Of a stretch of DNA of 8,982 nt, positions 1 to 6,612 are shown one piece after another. The position numbers and the translations under genes are program-made. Positions within the stretch are counted from its first letter, which is position 1; each line of letters begins with the position of its first letter. The notes below the pieces were generated by a model. It saw nothing but the letters and a program-made list of their open reading frames with translations, had not been told where the DNA came from and made no database searches. The DNA comes from Acidobacteriaceae bacterium (GTDB lineage: Bacteria; Acidobacteriota; Terriglobia; Terriglobales; Acidobacteriaceae), in NCBI GenBank assembly GCA_003133425.1, contig PKXI01000280.1:2031-11012 (forward strand), read 5' to 3'.

Positions 1-269
1 GCCCTCTCCTTCGTCATGCCTCGATTGCGGCAATTGGCACGTGGGCGCCAGGTGCACACAATCAAACGGTCCGAAGCCGCGAGCCCAGCTACTGGTTCTT
101 CCAAAGCACATGCATTGGAACAAAAGACCCTGCTTGCCGCCAGCTTTGGCAGCGCGTAAAGAGCTGCCCGCCAATTTGCATCTCTGTGACGAGATCCTGT
201 GTCATTCTCATCGCGGCCGTTACGCAAGGGCTTGCTCCGCAGGCCCGCAGTCGGATTTAAGCGGCGCAC
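1..269. other. No gene recognised at window start
   Basis: I see no convincing gene in this stretch on either strand. An open frame on the + strand starts near position 41 and runs to 346, but its translation shows no recognisable motif, is rich in Pro, Arg, Cys and Ser, and lacks a clear ribosome binding site. The promoter for the downstream sulfur genes could lie here. I found no close match to a -35/-10 pair with proper spacing. Confidence 0.5.
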
Positions 270-440
270 ATGAGCAAGCATGGTATCCAGTGCGGTTGCT
301 CATTTCGATATCGGAGCCACGATCTAGAAGTGGACCTTGCGAATGACGTATGTTTCTGTTGCTGGTACAAACCGACCATTGTCCGGCTCAAATGGATGGG
401 CGAGCATGGTGGTGGACGCGGCTTTCTGGTTCGCTTCTAG
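270..440 (+). CDS. Possible cysteine-rich small ORF (56 aa) upstream of cysteine synthase
   Basis: This open frame starts at ATG 270, right after an in-frame TAA at 258-260, and ends at TAG 438-440. The product has five cysteines in 56 residues (positions 8, 10, 28, 30 and 31), including the cluster CFCCW at 28-32. The C-terminal part is basic and glycine-rich (KWMGEHGGGRGFLVRF). I do not recognise a family. No good Shine-Dalgarno sequence precedes the start, which weakens the call or would fit leaderless translation. It ends 23 bases before the cysteine synthase ATG. It could be a metal-binding microprotein, a cysteine-sensing leader ORF for the sulfur operon, or a chance frame. I infer the leader idea only from position and composition. 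Confidence 0.35.
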   Translation: MSKHGIQCGCSFRYRSHDLEVDLANDVCFCCWYKPTIVRLKWMGEHGGGRGFLVRF

Positions 441-463
441 GATCTGCCCGGAACATTACAACG

Positions 464-1417
464 ATGGATCACCAAACGCGAGTTTACGAAAACGTATTTG
501 AAATGATGCCGGGAGAGGACAACCCGACGCCGCTTGTGCGCGTCAACCGGCTCAATCCCAACCCCGATTTTCCTCTCTACGCCAAGCTCGAATGGATGAA
601 CCCCTTCGGCTCGGTCAAGGACCGCGCCGCCTGGGCCCTGTTGCAGGACCTTGAAGACCGCGGCGAACTCCCTGAAGGCCGCGGCCTCGTCGAGCCTACC
701 TCCGGCAACACCGGCATCAGCCTTGCCGGCATGGCCCGCGCGCGGGGCCATCGCCTGCTGGCCATCGTGCCCAACAAAGTTCCGTTCGAAAAGAAGGTGC
801 TCCTCAAAATCGCTGGTGCCGACCTCGAAATTGTCTCCGACGAGCTGTGTCCTGCACCTGGGCTGGGCGACGGCTCCATCAATCTGGCCAAAACCTACGC
901 CAAGGCGCAGAGCCACAAGTACGTCATGCCCAACCAGTATGAGAACGAGAAGAACGTCGAGGCGCACGTGAAGACCACGGGCCCCGAGATCTGGAAGCAG
1001 ACTGGAGGACGCGTTACGCACCTGTTCACCTCACTCGGCACCTGCGGCACTGTCACGGGTATCGGTCGGTTTCTTCGCGAGAAGAATCCCAAGGTCAAAA
1101 TCGTCGCCGTTCAGCCCACCGAAGGACACGACGTACCGGGTCTGCGCAATGTCTCCCAACTCAGTGTCTCCAAGCTCTTTGACCCATCTCTTGTCGACGA
1201 AATCCTCGAGATCGACTTCAATCTTGCCTACACCCGCGCTCTGGAGCTTTGCCAGAATGAAGGCCTCATGGCCGGCCCCAGTTCCGGCCTCATTCTTGAA
1301 GGCGCTCTCAAAATTGCCGCCCGCGACCAGCGCGGTCTCGGCGTCATGATCTTCCCCGACAACATCTTCAAGTACACCTCTAACATGATCAAGCACATCC
1401 CCGAACTCCAACCCTAA
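464..1417 (+). CDS. cysK: PLP-dependent cysteine synthase family protein
   Basis: This is a fold-type II PLP enzyme that probably makes L-cysteine from an activated serine (O-acetyl- or O-phosphoserine) and a sulfide donor in the cytoplasm. From ATG 464 the protein has 317 residues, normal for the family. The Schiff-base lysine is Lys52 in NPFGSVKDRAAW. The substrate loop is EPTSGNTG at 77-84, the phosphate-binding loop is GTCGTVTG at 192-199, and GPSSG at 271-275 supplies the serine near the pyridine nitrogen. The phosphate loop has Cys194 where GTGGT is usual. An in-frame ATG at 350 would add 38 residues without family similarity, so I prefer 464, where VYENVFEMMPGEDNPTPLV fits the normal N-terminus. 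The ribosome site there is weak. The rhodanese gene follows 20 bases later, suggesting one operon. CysK, CysM and related beta-replacement enzymes cannot be told apart securely here. Confidence 0.88.
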   Translation: MDHQTRVYENVFEMMPGEDNPTPLVRVNRLNPNPDFPLYAKLEWMNPFGSVKDRAAWALLQDLEDRGELPEGRGLVEPTSGNTGISLAGMARARGHRLLAIVPNKVPFEKKVLLKIAGADLEIVSDELCPAPGLGDGSINLAKTYAKAQSHKYVMPNQYENEKNVEAHVKTTGPEIWKQTGGRVTHLFTSLGTCGTVTGIGRFLREKNPKVKIVAVQPTEGHDVPGLRNVSQLSVSKLFDPSLVDEILEIDFNLAYTRALELCQNEGLMAGPSSGLILEGALKIAARDQRGLGVMIFPDNIFKYTSNMIKHIPELQP

Positions 1418-1437
1418 GACGCAAAGGTGATAAGCCC

Positions 1438-2283
1438 ATGACTGAGTATTCCCATCCCGAAATCCTGGTCAACACCGACTGGGTAAAGCAGAATCTCGGC
1501 AAGCCCGGGATCAAACTGGTTGAAGTCGACGTCGACACCAAGGCCTACCAGGCAGGCCACATCCCCGGCGCAGTTGGTTTCAACTGGCAGAGCCAGCTGC
1601 AGGACCAGGTACGCCGCGACATCATCAGCAAACAGGAATTTGAAAAACTCCTTAGCGCGGCTGGCGTCTCTCCCAGCGACACGGTGATCCTCTACGGCGA
1701 CAACAACAACTGGTTTGCCTCGTACGCTTTCTGGCTGTTCAAAATGTACGGCCACAAAGACGTCCGCCTCATGAACGGTGGCCGCGTGAAGTGGCTCAAT
1801 GAATCTGACAAGCAGTTGGTCGCAGACCGGACCCCAATCACTCCCACACAGTATCACGCCTCCGAGCCCGATCTGAGTCTGCGCGCCCTGCTGCCGGAAG
1901 TATTGAAAGTGCAAGCAGAGAAGCAACAAAACCTTGTCGACGTGCGCAGCCCCGACGAGTTCTCCGGCAAAGTCATTGCGCCTCCCGGCATGACCGAAAC
2001 TGCTCAGCGCGGCGGCCACATCCCCGGTGCCAAAAGCATCCCGTGGAGCATGGCGGCCAACGCGGACGGCACCTTCAAGTCTGCCGACGAGTTGCGCAAA
2101 ATCTATATTGGAAACGGAGGCATTGATCCCGGCAAAGACACCATCTCCTATTGCCGCATCGGTGAGCGGTCAAGCCACACCTGGGTAGTGCTCAAATACC
2201 TGCTTGGCCTGTCAAACGTAAAGAACTACGATGGGAGTTGGACCGAATACGGCAGTGTCGTTGGTGCACCGATTGAAAGATGA
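1438..2283 (+). CDS. Thiosulfate sulfurtransferase, two-domain rhodanese (CysA2/SseA type)
   Basis: Rhodaneses of this type move a sulfane sulfur from thiosulfate or 3-mercaptopyruvate to a thiol acceptor through a cysteine persulfide. The 281-residue protein has the usual tandem layout: an inactive N-terminal domain (about 8-125) with Asp88 in place of the catalytic Cys, and a catalytic C-terminal domain (about 160-278). The active-site loop is CRIGER at 239-244 with Cys239 as the persulfide carrier, followed by SSHTW. The loop and the ending NYDGSWTEYGSVVGAPIE closely resemble mycobacterial CysA2, as I recall that protein. The CRIGER loop favours thiosulfate over mercaptopyruvate (whose enzymes typically carry CGSGVT), but activity is inferred. 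A good ribosome site, AAAGGTGA at 1423-1430, lies 7 bases before the ATG. The gene is 20 bases behind the cysteine synthase, so it may feed sulfur to that enzyme or recycle thiosulfate. Confidence 0.93.
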   Translation: MTEYSHPEILVNTDWVKQNLGKPGIKLVEVDVDTKAYQAGHIPGAVGFNWQSQLQDQVRRDIISKQEFEKLLSAAGVSPSDTVILYGDNNNWFASYAFWLFKMYGHKDVRLMNGGRVKWLNESDKQLVADRTPITPTQYHASEPDLSLRALLPEVLKVQAEKQQNLVDVRSPDEFSGKVIAPPGMTETAQRGGHIPGAKSIPWSMAANADGTFKSADELRKIYIGNGGIDPGKDTISYCRIGERSSHTWVVLKYLLGLSNVKNYDGSWTEYGSVVGAPIER

Positions 2284-2393
2284 GAACTGCGCAAAATTCA
2301 CTCGTGCTGCCGGAGCCCGTAACCCGCAGGGCCCTTGAAGGCCCCCTGGCTGGTTGGTCTCTTTTGGGATTATTTCTCGTCGAGAGAAGTTAA

Positions 2394-2445
2394 GCGGGAA
2401 GCCGGTGGGCGAAATAGTCGCCCACCGCTCCATATTTTGTCCCGC
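2394..2445 (+). terminator. Nested hairpin, probable terminator of the sulfur operon
   Basis: A perfect 10-base-pair stem is formed by 2403-2412 (CGGTGGGCGA) and 2418-2427 (TCGCCCACCG) around a 5-base loop. A second perfect pair, GCGGGA at 2394-2399 and TCCCGC at 2440-2445, encloses it. The sequence after the inner stem, CTCCATATTTTGT, is T-rich without being a clean T-run. It lies about 110 bases after the sulfurtransferase stop and about 320 bases beyond the convergent araA stop, so it could serve either strand. A weaker GC-rich hairpin at 2327-2348 (CAGGG/CCCTG arms) lies just upstream. An attenuating or REP-like role is possible; no second copy was seen in the window. Confidence 0.55.
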
Positions 2446-2768
2446 CCTCAAGCCCGAGTGCGTGACGCTCGCCAAGCGCAATTTTCAGCGTTGCAGGATT
2501 GTGGCTGCAAATGAATATGCTGGCCCCCCTCAAACCAAAGTCTTGGCAATACTCAACCCTATGGCCCGGGCGCGACCTGTTACCAACGCTATCCTTTTCC
2601 CAAGCTGCCTCAGGCAGATAATCTTCCCCGCAGTTCCCTCGTGACCCGGGTTCCCAAATCCTGGCATATCACTATAGAGCTCTTGATCTGAGGGTTGCTT
2701 CGTACGTCTTTGTTAGAGATCCTGCTCTTAGTCTGCCCAGACGAATCTTACGCAGTTTCGGCGAAGGA
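2446..2768. other. Convergent intergenic region without a recognised gene
   Basis: This lies between the two convergent operons. An open frame on the + strand (2354-2644, 96 codons) crosses it and the hairpin, but its translation has no recognisable motif and a terminator-like stem lies inside it, so I do not call it. No clear terminator was seen directly after the araA stop; the short GTCTG/CAGAC repeat near 2733 has too small a loop. Confidence 0.5.
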
Positions 2769-4271
2769 TTACGACGGCTTCATCTGATGCCGACAGGTGT
2801 CATTCCACCTGAGTTCCTTGTTGAAATTTCGTACCGTAGTTTCTCCGTCGATCAGAAGGAACTCTATGTCTGCTATCTCAGCGAAGTCTTCCAGGTGCTC
2901 GACCGAGAGACCCGAACTGAACGCGGTGTGATGTGCGCCGCCGGCTAATATCCAGCAGGTGGAAGCGACTTTCAGGTCTGGCTCTGGAACCCAGACGGCT
3001 CGCGCGACCGGCAACTTCGGGAGCGGCTGCTCGGGCGAAATCACATTTACTTTGTCTGCCACCATGCGAAAGCGATCGCCCATGTCCACAATTGAAGCAA
3101 CCACCGCGGGGCCGGTCCGCGCGGTGAATACCAGCCGAACCGGATCCTTCTTTCCTCCGATAGACAGCGGATGAATTTCGAGAGATGGCTGCGCATCGGC
3201 GATTGAGGGGCAGACTTCCAACATGTGCGCGCCTAGTACCTGGCCACCGTTCTTGAAATGGTAAGTGTAGTCTTCCATGAACGACGTACCACCCTCGAGC
3301 CCTGCGCTCATAACCTTCAATACCCGCACCAACGCGGCTGTCTTCCAATCTCCTTCTGCGCCGAAGCCGTATCCATCCGCCATGAGTCTCTGCACAGCTA
3401 CCCCGGGCAGTTGAGTCAGACCATGGAGCATCTGAAAGTTGTCGGTGAACGCATGGAATCCGCCCTGATCAAGGAAGTGCCGCAGGCCAATTTCGATTCG
3501 TGCAGCATCGCGGAGCGACTCACGCTGTTTGCCTTCCGACCGGAGTGGCTCCGACAGAATGTAGGCAGCTTCATACTCGGCTAGGATATGATTCACTTCA
3601 TCGTCGGCTACTTTCTCGATGCGATCAACAAGATCTCCCACTCCATACCCACAAACCGAATAGCCTAGACGGATCTTCGCGGCTATCTTGTCGCCTTCCG
3701 TCACTGCTACGTCCCTCATGTTGTCACCAAAGCGAGCGATCTTGAGCGTCTGTGCGTCGTGCCACGCACACGCGGCACGAGTCCATGTGGCAAGTTCGTC
3801 CTGTACATCCTGATCCTGCCAAAATCCAGCAATCACCTTGCGATTGATGCGCAAGCGACTTCCAATGAATCCGAACTCCCGATCACCGTGGGCCGATTGG
3901 TTCAGGTTCATGAAATCCATGTCGATCGTGGACCATGGCAGATCGCAATTGAATTGAGTATGCAGATGGGCCAATGGTTTTCGCAAAGCAAGGAGGCCAG
4001 GAATCCACATCTGAGCGGGAGAAAACGTGTGCATCCAGGTGATGATCCCGATGCAACTCCTGGAGCGGTTTGCTTCCAGACACATCTCCAAAATCGACTC
4101 GGCTGTCACCATCACTGGTTGGCACACTATTTTGACTGGCATGCCGGGAACTGATGAAAGCGCGTTTGTCATCTCTCGCGCGTGATCTGCCACTGTTCCA
4201 AGAGGCCCTTCACCGTAAAGTGACTGGGCGCCGACGACAAACCATACTTCGAATCTGGAAAGATCAATCAT
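2769..4271 (-). CDS. araA: L-arabinose isomerase
   Basis: AraA converts L-arabinose to L-ribulose, the first step of bacterial arabinose catabolism, in the cytoplasm with Mn2+. From ATG 4271 the protein has 500 residues, the same as the E. coli enzyme. The start IDLSRFEVWFVVGAQSLYG is the typical N-terminus. An upstream in-frame TTG at 4310 would add 13 unrelated residues and is rejected. The catalytic and metal residues are present: Glu306 in GFGAEGDWK, Glu333 in SFMEDYTYH, the His of GAHMLEVCP at 349, and the His pair in GGAHHTAFS at 447-448. No good Shine-Dalgarno sequence precedes 4271. It is the last gene of a - strand cluster, 128 bases after the AhpD-like gene. AraB and AraD are not in the window, so the next steps must be encoded elsewhere. 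Confidence 0.97.
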   Translation of the reverse strand: MIDLSRFEVWFVVGAQSLYGEGPLGTVADHAREMTNALSSVPGMPVKIVCQPVMVTAESILEMCLEANRSRSCIGIITWMHTFSPAQMWIPGLLALRKPLAHLHTQFNCDLPWSTIDMDFMNLNQSAHGDREFGFIGSRLRINRKVIAGFWQDQDVQDELATWTRAACAWHDAQTLKIARFGDNMRDVAVTEGDKIAAKIRLGYSVCGYGVGDLVDRIEKVADDEVNHILAEYEAAYILSEPLRSEGKQRESLRDAARIEIGLRHFLDQGGFHAFTDNFQMLHGLTQLPGVAVQRLMADGYGFGAEGDWKTAALVRVLKVMSAGLEGGTSFMEDYTYHFKNGGQVLGAHMLEVCPSIADAQPSLEIHPLSIGGKKDPVRLVFTARTGPAVVASIVDMGDRFRMVADKVNVISPEQPLPKLPVARAVWVPEPDLKVASTCWILAGGAHHTAFSSGLSVEHLEDFAEIADIEFLLIDGETTVRNFNKELRWNDTCRHQMKPS

Positions 4272-4399
4272 TGGATCTGCCGTCGAGTAGCCTAGTTCAT
4301 CAGTGCACAAGTCTCACAGATACCCTTGCCATTGGCCCGAGGGACCTGCGAGTGTTTGAAGCTGTTCGCAATCGGATGGAGAGCCGTAAGTCCTCCAAA

Positions 4400-4741
4400 T
4401 TATCCGGTCTTGGCTACATCCTTCATCGTGTCGATTGCTAAAGCAGAATGTGCGACTGCTCCACCAGCCCGCATCTCGGCGGCAACCCAAATGGCTTCCA
4501 TGATCTCCATGCCGGTGGCACCTTTCAATTGTGCGCTCCTGGTATGGCTGCGAATGCAATAAGGGCACTGCGTCACATGGGCTACAGCAACCGCAATGAG
4601 CTCCTTTGTTTTGGAGGGCAGTGCACCATCGACAAAGACCTGATGACTGAAGGCCCGGAAGGTCTTTAAAATTTCAGGAGCAAGCTCCTCGCGCTTTTTC
4701 GCAATATCTTTCGAAGCGGTAGGGTACATTGGCTCTTCCAT
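4400..4741 (-). CDS. Carboxymuconolactone decarboxylase family protein (AhpD-like)
   Basis: This 113-residue all-helical protein belongs to the AhpD/CMD family. The hallmark is a CxxC-plus-His site, here CPYCIRSH with Cys59, Cys62 and His66, preceded by KELIAVAVAHVTQ. In AhpD the same motif gives thiol peroxidase or disulfide-relay activity, and the CxxC makes a redox role more likely than true carboxymuconolactone decarboxylation. The actual partner is unknown. The start at 4741 is set by the strong ribosome site AAAGGAG (- strand, 4750-4756) 8 bases upstream; the in-frame upstream start at 4774 would overlap the transaldolase gene. It starts 26 bases after the transaldolase stop and is very likely cotranscribed with it. 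Its position between two sugar enzymes is unexplained. Confidence 0.9.
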   Translation of the reverse strand: MEEPMYPTASKDIAKKREELAPEILKTFRAFSHQVFVDGALPSKTKELIAVAVAHVTQCPYCIRSHTRSAQLKGATGMEIMEAIWVAAEMRAGGAVAHSALAIDTMKDVAKTG

Positions 4742-4749
4742 AACGAAGG

Positions 4750-4756
4750 CTCCTTT
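4750..4756 (-). promoter_or_regulatory. Ribosome binding site deciding the start of the AhpD-like gene
   Basis: Read on the - strand this is AAAGGAG, 8 bases before ATG 4741. It is the best Shine-Dalgarno match in the cluster and rules out the longer start at 4774, which lies upstream of it. Confidence 0.75.
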
Positions 4757-4767
4757 CAGCTCGCTTG

Positions 4768-5673
4768 CTAGCACGCACTTACAGATTGACGGATAGTGCT
4801 TTCAAAATCCTCGACAAATTTGTCGATACCTTTTTTTGTAAGGTCATGTCCGAGGTCGAAAGCTTCCAACGGCTGATTCAAGTTGATGTTTCTATATGGA
4901 ATAGGCCTCAGAGCGTTGCCTGCCGCGTCGACTCCTTTGTAGGCGAAGTCATGATCCGGCATTGGAAACCCCTTCGCAGCCCACGCTTCAAGGACCTTTG
5001 TAGGAACCGTCACGAGTTCCACGCCCAAGGCGAAACAAGCCAGCAATTGATCAACGCTGCGAATGCTTGCGGCTAGAACATGCACGTGAGCATCGCCCGC
5101 TTGGTACATTCTCTGAATATTCTTGATTAAATCCATCCCGTTTTCACCACGGTCATCGAGCCTTCCAATGAAAGGTGAGACATAGGCCGGTGCATTGGTA
5201 GTTTTCGTTGCAGCATAAACGCCGGCCGCCTGCTCCTGCGAAAAACAGAGGGTGATATTGACTCGAATCCCCTGACTCACGGACATCTGGGCTGCGCGGA
5301 GGCCTTCGTGCGTGCATGGATATTTGATGTAAGCGTTGGGAATCCAGGAGAACATCTCCTGGCCTTGCGCTAACATTTGTTCAGAAGTGGTGTTGAGATT
5401 CGCGAACACTTCAATCGAGACTCCCCCGTCTCCGACCAGGGGAGAGATCTGTTGAACGATTCTCTCGTATTCCCGTTGCTGCTCCTCCAGGCTGAATTTT
5501 TGGCCAGACACTATTCGATGCTGAACTTCCGGGTTTTTAGCAATCAGGCTTGGATTCGTCGTTTGTCCATCGACAAACCCCAACAGCGATTTCATTCTCC
5601 GAGTTTCCTCCGGATCACCCCCGTCTACCAGGATCTTTGTTGTCAGCCGGTCTTTTACTTGGGTACCCATCAT
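4768..5673 (-). CDS. tal: Transaldolase family protein
   Basis: Transaldolase moves a dihydroxyacetone unit between sugar phosphates in the non-oxidative pentose phosphate pathway. The 301-residue TIM-barrel protein shows the family features: VDGQTTNPSLIAKNP at 34-48, the Schiff-base lysine Lys117 in NAYIKYPCTHEG, VNITLCFSQEQA at 138-149, and SPFIGRLDDRG at 166-176 with Ser166 and Arg171 near the phosphate site. It starts with two adjacent ATGs at 5673 and 5670. The ribosome site GGAGGT (- strand, 5679-5684) is 5 bases from the first and 8 from the second, so 5670 may be the true start. The opening ILVDGGDPEETRRMK resembles a transaldolase-like subgroup, so fructose-6-phosphate aldolase activity cannot be excluded. 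It is the first gene of the - strand cluster ending in araA. Confidence 0.9.
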   Translation of the reverse strand: MMGTQVKDRLTTKILVDGGDPEETRRMKSLLGFVDGQTTNPSLIAKNPEVQHRIVSGQKFSLEEQQREYERIVQQISPLVGDGGVSIEVFANLNTTSEQMLAQGQEMFSWIPNAYIKYPCTHEGLRAAQMSVSQGIRVNITLCFSQEQAAGVYAATKTTNAPAYVSPFIGRLDDRGENGMDLIKNIQRMYQAGDAHVHVLAASIRSVDQLLACFALGVELVTVPTKVLEAWAAKGFPMPDHDFAYKGVDAAGNALRPIPYRNINLNQPLEAFDLGHDLTKKGIDKFVEDFESTIRQSVSAC

Positions 5674-6099
5674 TGAACACCTCCAAGGTATTCACTCGCA
5701 ATGAAACCGACCGACGAACCGGAACGACCACTTTCTCCCGGAATACTGAACGCCGGCGGGGTGATCGAATCGAGGGTCAGAAGCCATCAGGCATGCCACA
5801 TCACCCTCGAATTCAGGTTGTACACGACAGAGATCTCAAAATGGGGCGGTGCATTACATCTTCTCCTGCCTCGTTGCGGTCGCCCCGCGTCCAACCCTGC
5901 AAACACAGTCTACCGAAGCCCTTTTCCTTTTCTCTACATGACGCTTGTTTAGACACGAGTACGGATGAACTATTTCAATGACGGGTTTGGAATGAGCAAA
6001 TTGATAGCGTGAGATTTGACTGCGGCGTTGCGTTCAGGCGCGCAGAACCAACGAAGACTGATCACAGCGGCGGTAAACTCCAAAGCCAGAAGGTCACAG
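5674..6099. other. Divergent intergenic region with promoters for both sides
   Basis: This region separates the - strand transaldolase cluster from the + strand YeaO-like gene, so it should hold at least two promoters. No confident -35/-10 pair could be picked by eye. Open frames here (for example 5701-5952 and 5550-5981 on +) have no recognisable product and overlap the transaldolase start or the inverted repeat. The notable element is the competing inverted repeat listed separately. Confidence 0.55.
5759..5814. repeat. Inverted repeats sharing one arm upstream of the transaldolase gene
   Basis: TCGAGGGT at 5770-5777 is perfectly complementary to ACCCTCGA at 5803-5810, and the stem continues to GAAT/ATTC with one bulged base. 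A second pair, GGGTGAT at 5759-5765 with ATCACCC at 5800-5806, uses the same right-hand bases, so only one can form at a time. The loop holds the self-complementary GGCATGCC at 5790-5797. It lies about 85 to 140 bases before the transaldolase start codon. It may be an operator, a leader structure on the - strand transcript, or chance. Confidence 0.35.
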
Positions 6100-6456
6100 A
6101 TGATCCAGATAAAACGTGTGTACGACCCAATCAATAACTCAGACGGAACTCGGCTGCTTGTCGAACGATTGTGGCCGAGAGGGGTGAAGAAGATCTCATT
6201 GGAGATCAAGGCTTGGCTCAAAGATGTGGCACCCAGTGGGGAACTGCGGAAATGGTTCAGCCATGATCCAGCGAAGTGGAATGAATTCCGTAACCGCTAT
6301 TTCACCGAACTTGAGACCAATCCAGATGCGTGGCAGCCGATCATTGAGTCTGCACGCCATGGGACGGTAACTCTTATTTACAGTTCGCATGATACCGAGC
6401 ACAACAATGCCGTCGCGCTTGAGGAGTTCTTAATGCGCCATCTGCCCAGGAAGTAG
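6100..6456 (+). CDS. DUF488 family protein, YeaO-like
   Basis: This 118-residue protein matches the DUF488/YeaO family, whose biochemical role is not established. The diagnostic N-terminus is IKRVYDPINNSDGTRLLVERLWPRG (residues 3-28). ELRKWFSHDPAKWNEF follows at 48-63 and the C-terminal TLIYSSHDTEHNNAVAL at 91-107, all in the same order and spacing as in E. coli YeaO (about 115 residues). The ATG at 6100 gives the normal family length and has AGAAGG upstream; a TTG at 6016 would add 28 unrelated residues. It is a soluble cytoplasmic protein. The heme O synthase gene follows about 100 bases later and may share its transcript, though no functional link is known. Confidence 0.9.
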   Translation: MIQIKRVYDPINNSDGTRLLVERLWPRGVKKISLEIKAWLKDVAPSGELRKWFSHDPAKWNEFRNRYFTELETNPDAWQPIIESARHGTVTLIYSSHDTEHNNAVALEEFLMRHLPRK

Positions 6457-6531
6457 TTCGTGAAGCGAATCGAGAGGGGTTCCCTTACGGAAAAATCGTT
6501 CAACAGTGTCGTGAGCAAGCCAAGGGGTACT

Positions 6532-6612
6532 ATGACGCAGCTTTCGGGATCAAAATGGAAATCCCGGTTGAGACCGTCTCCCAAGCTATTTTTAGCGACG
6601 GTGTCCCTATGA
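6532..6612 (+). CDS. Possible short upstream ORF overlapping the ctaB start
   Basis: A 26-codon frame starts at ATG 6532 with the purine-rich AAGGGG at 6522-6527, 4 bases upstream, and ends in TGA at 6610-6612. That stop overlaps an in-frame ctaB ATG at 6609 as ATGA, a layout typical of translational coupling. The peptide, beginning MTQLSGSKWKSRLRPSPK, is basic and not recognisable. It may be a leader, or an accident of a frame inside the ctaB 5' end. Confidence 0.2.
   Translation: MTQLSGSKWKSRLRPSPKLFLATVSL

Noticed and set aside
41..346. 101-codon + strand open frame at the window start
   Set aside because: No motif or family look, odd Pro/Arg/Cys composition, no ribosome site, and it overlaps the more plausible Cys-rich small ORF in another frame.
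437..1021. 194-codon antisense frame across the cysteine synthase gene
   Set aside because: It lies opposite a clearly conserved gene and is explained by the GC-rich third positions of that gene; no recognisable product.
1414..2019. 201-codon antisense frame opposite the sulfurtransferase
   Set aside because: Same explanation: open only as the shadow of a strongly conserved coding gene.
2354..2644. 96-codon + strand frame in the convergent gap
   Set aside because: It crosses the terminator-like hairpin, has no family motif and no evident ribosome site.
2878..3348. 156-codon - strand frame inside araA
   Set aside because: It lies wholly inside araA on the same strand in another frame, while araA has all catalytic residues.
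4272..4310. Upstream TTG start for araA giving 513 residues
   Set aside because: The extra 13 residues are not family-like and the ATG at 4271 gives exactly the standard 500-residue enzyme.
5550..5981. 143-codon + strand frame over the transaldolase start and divergent gap
   Set aside because: Half of it is antisense to the transaldolase, and the rest has low-complexity Ser/Pro/Arg content with no motif.
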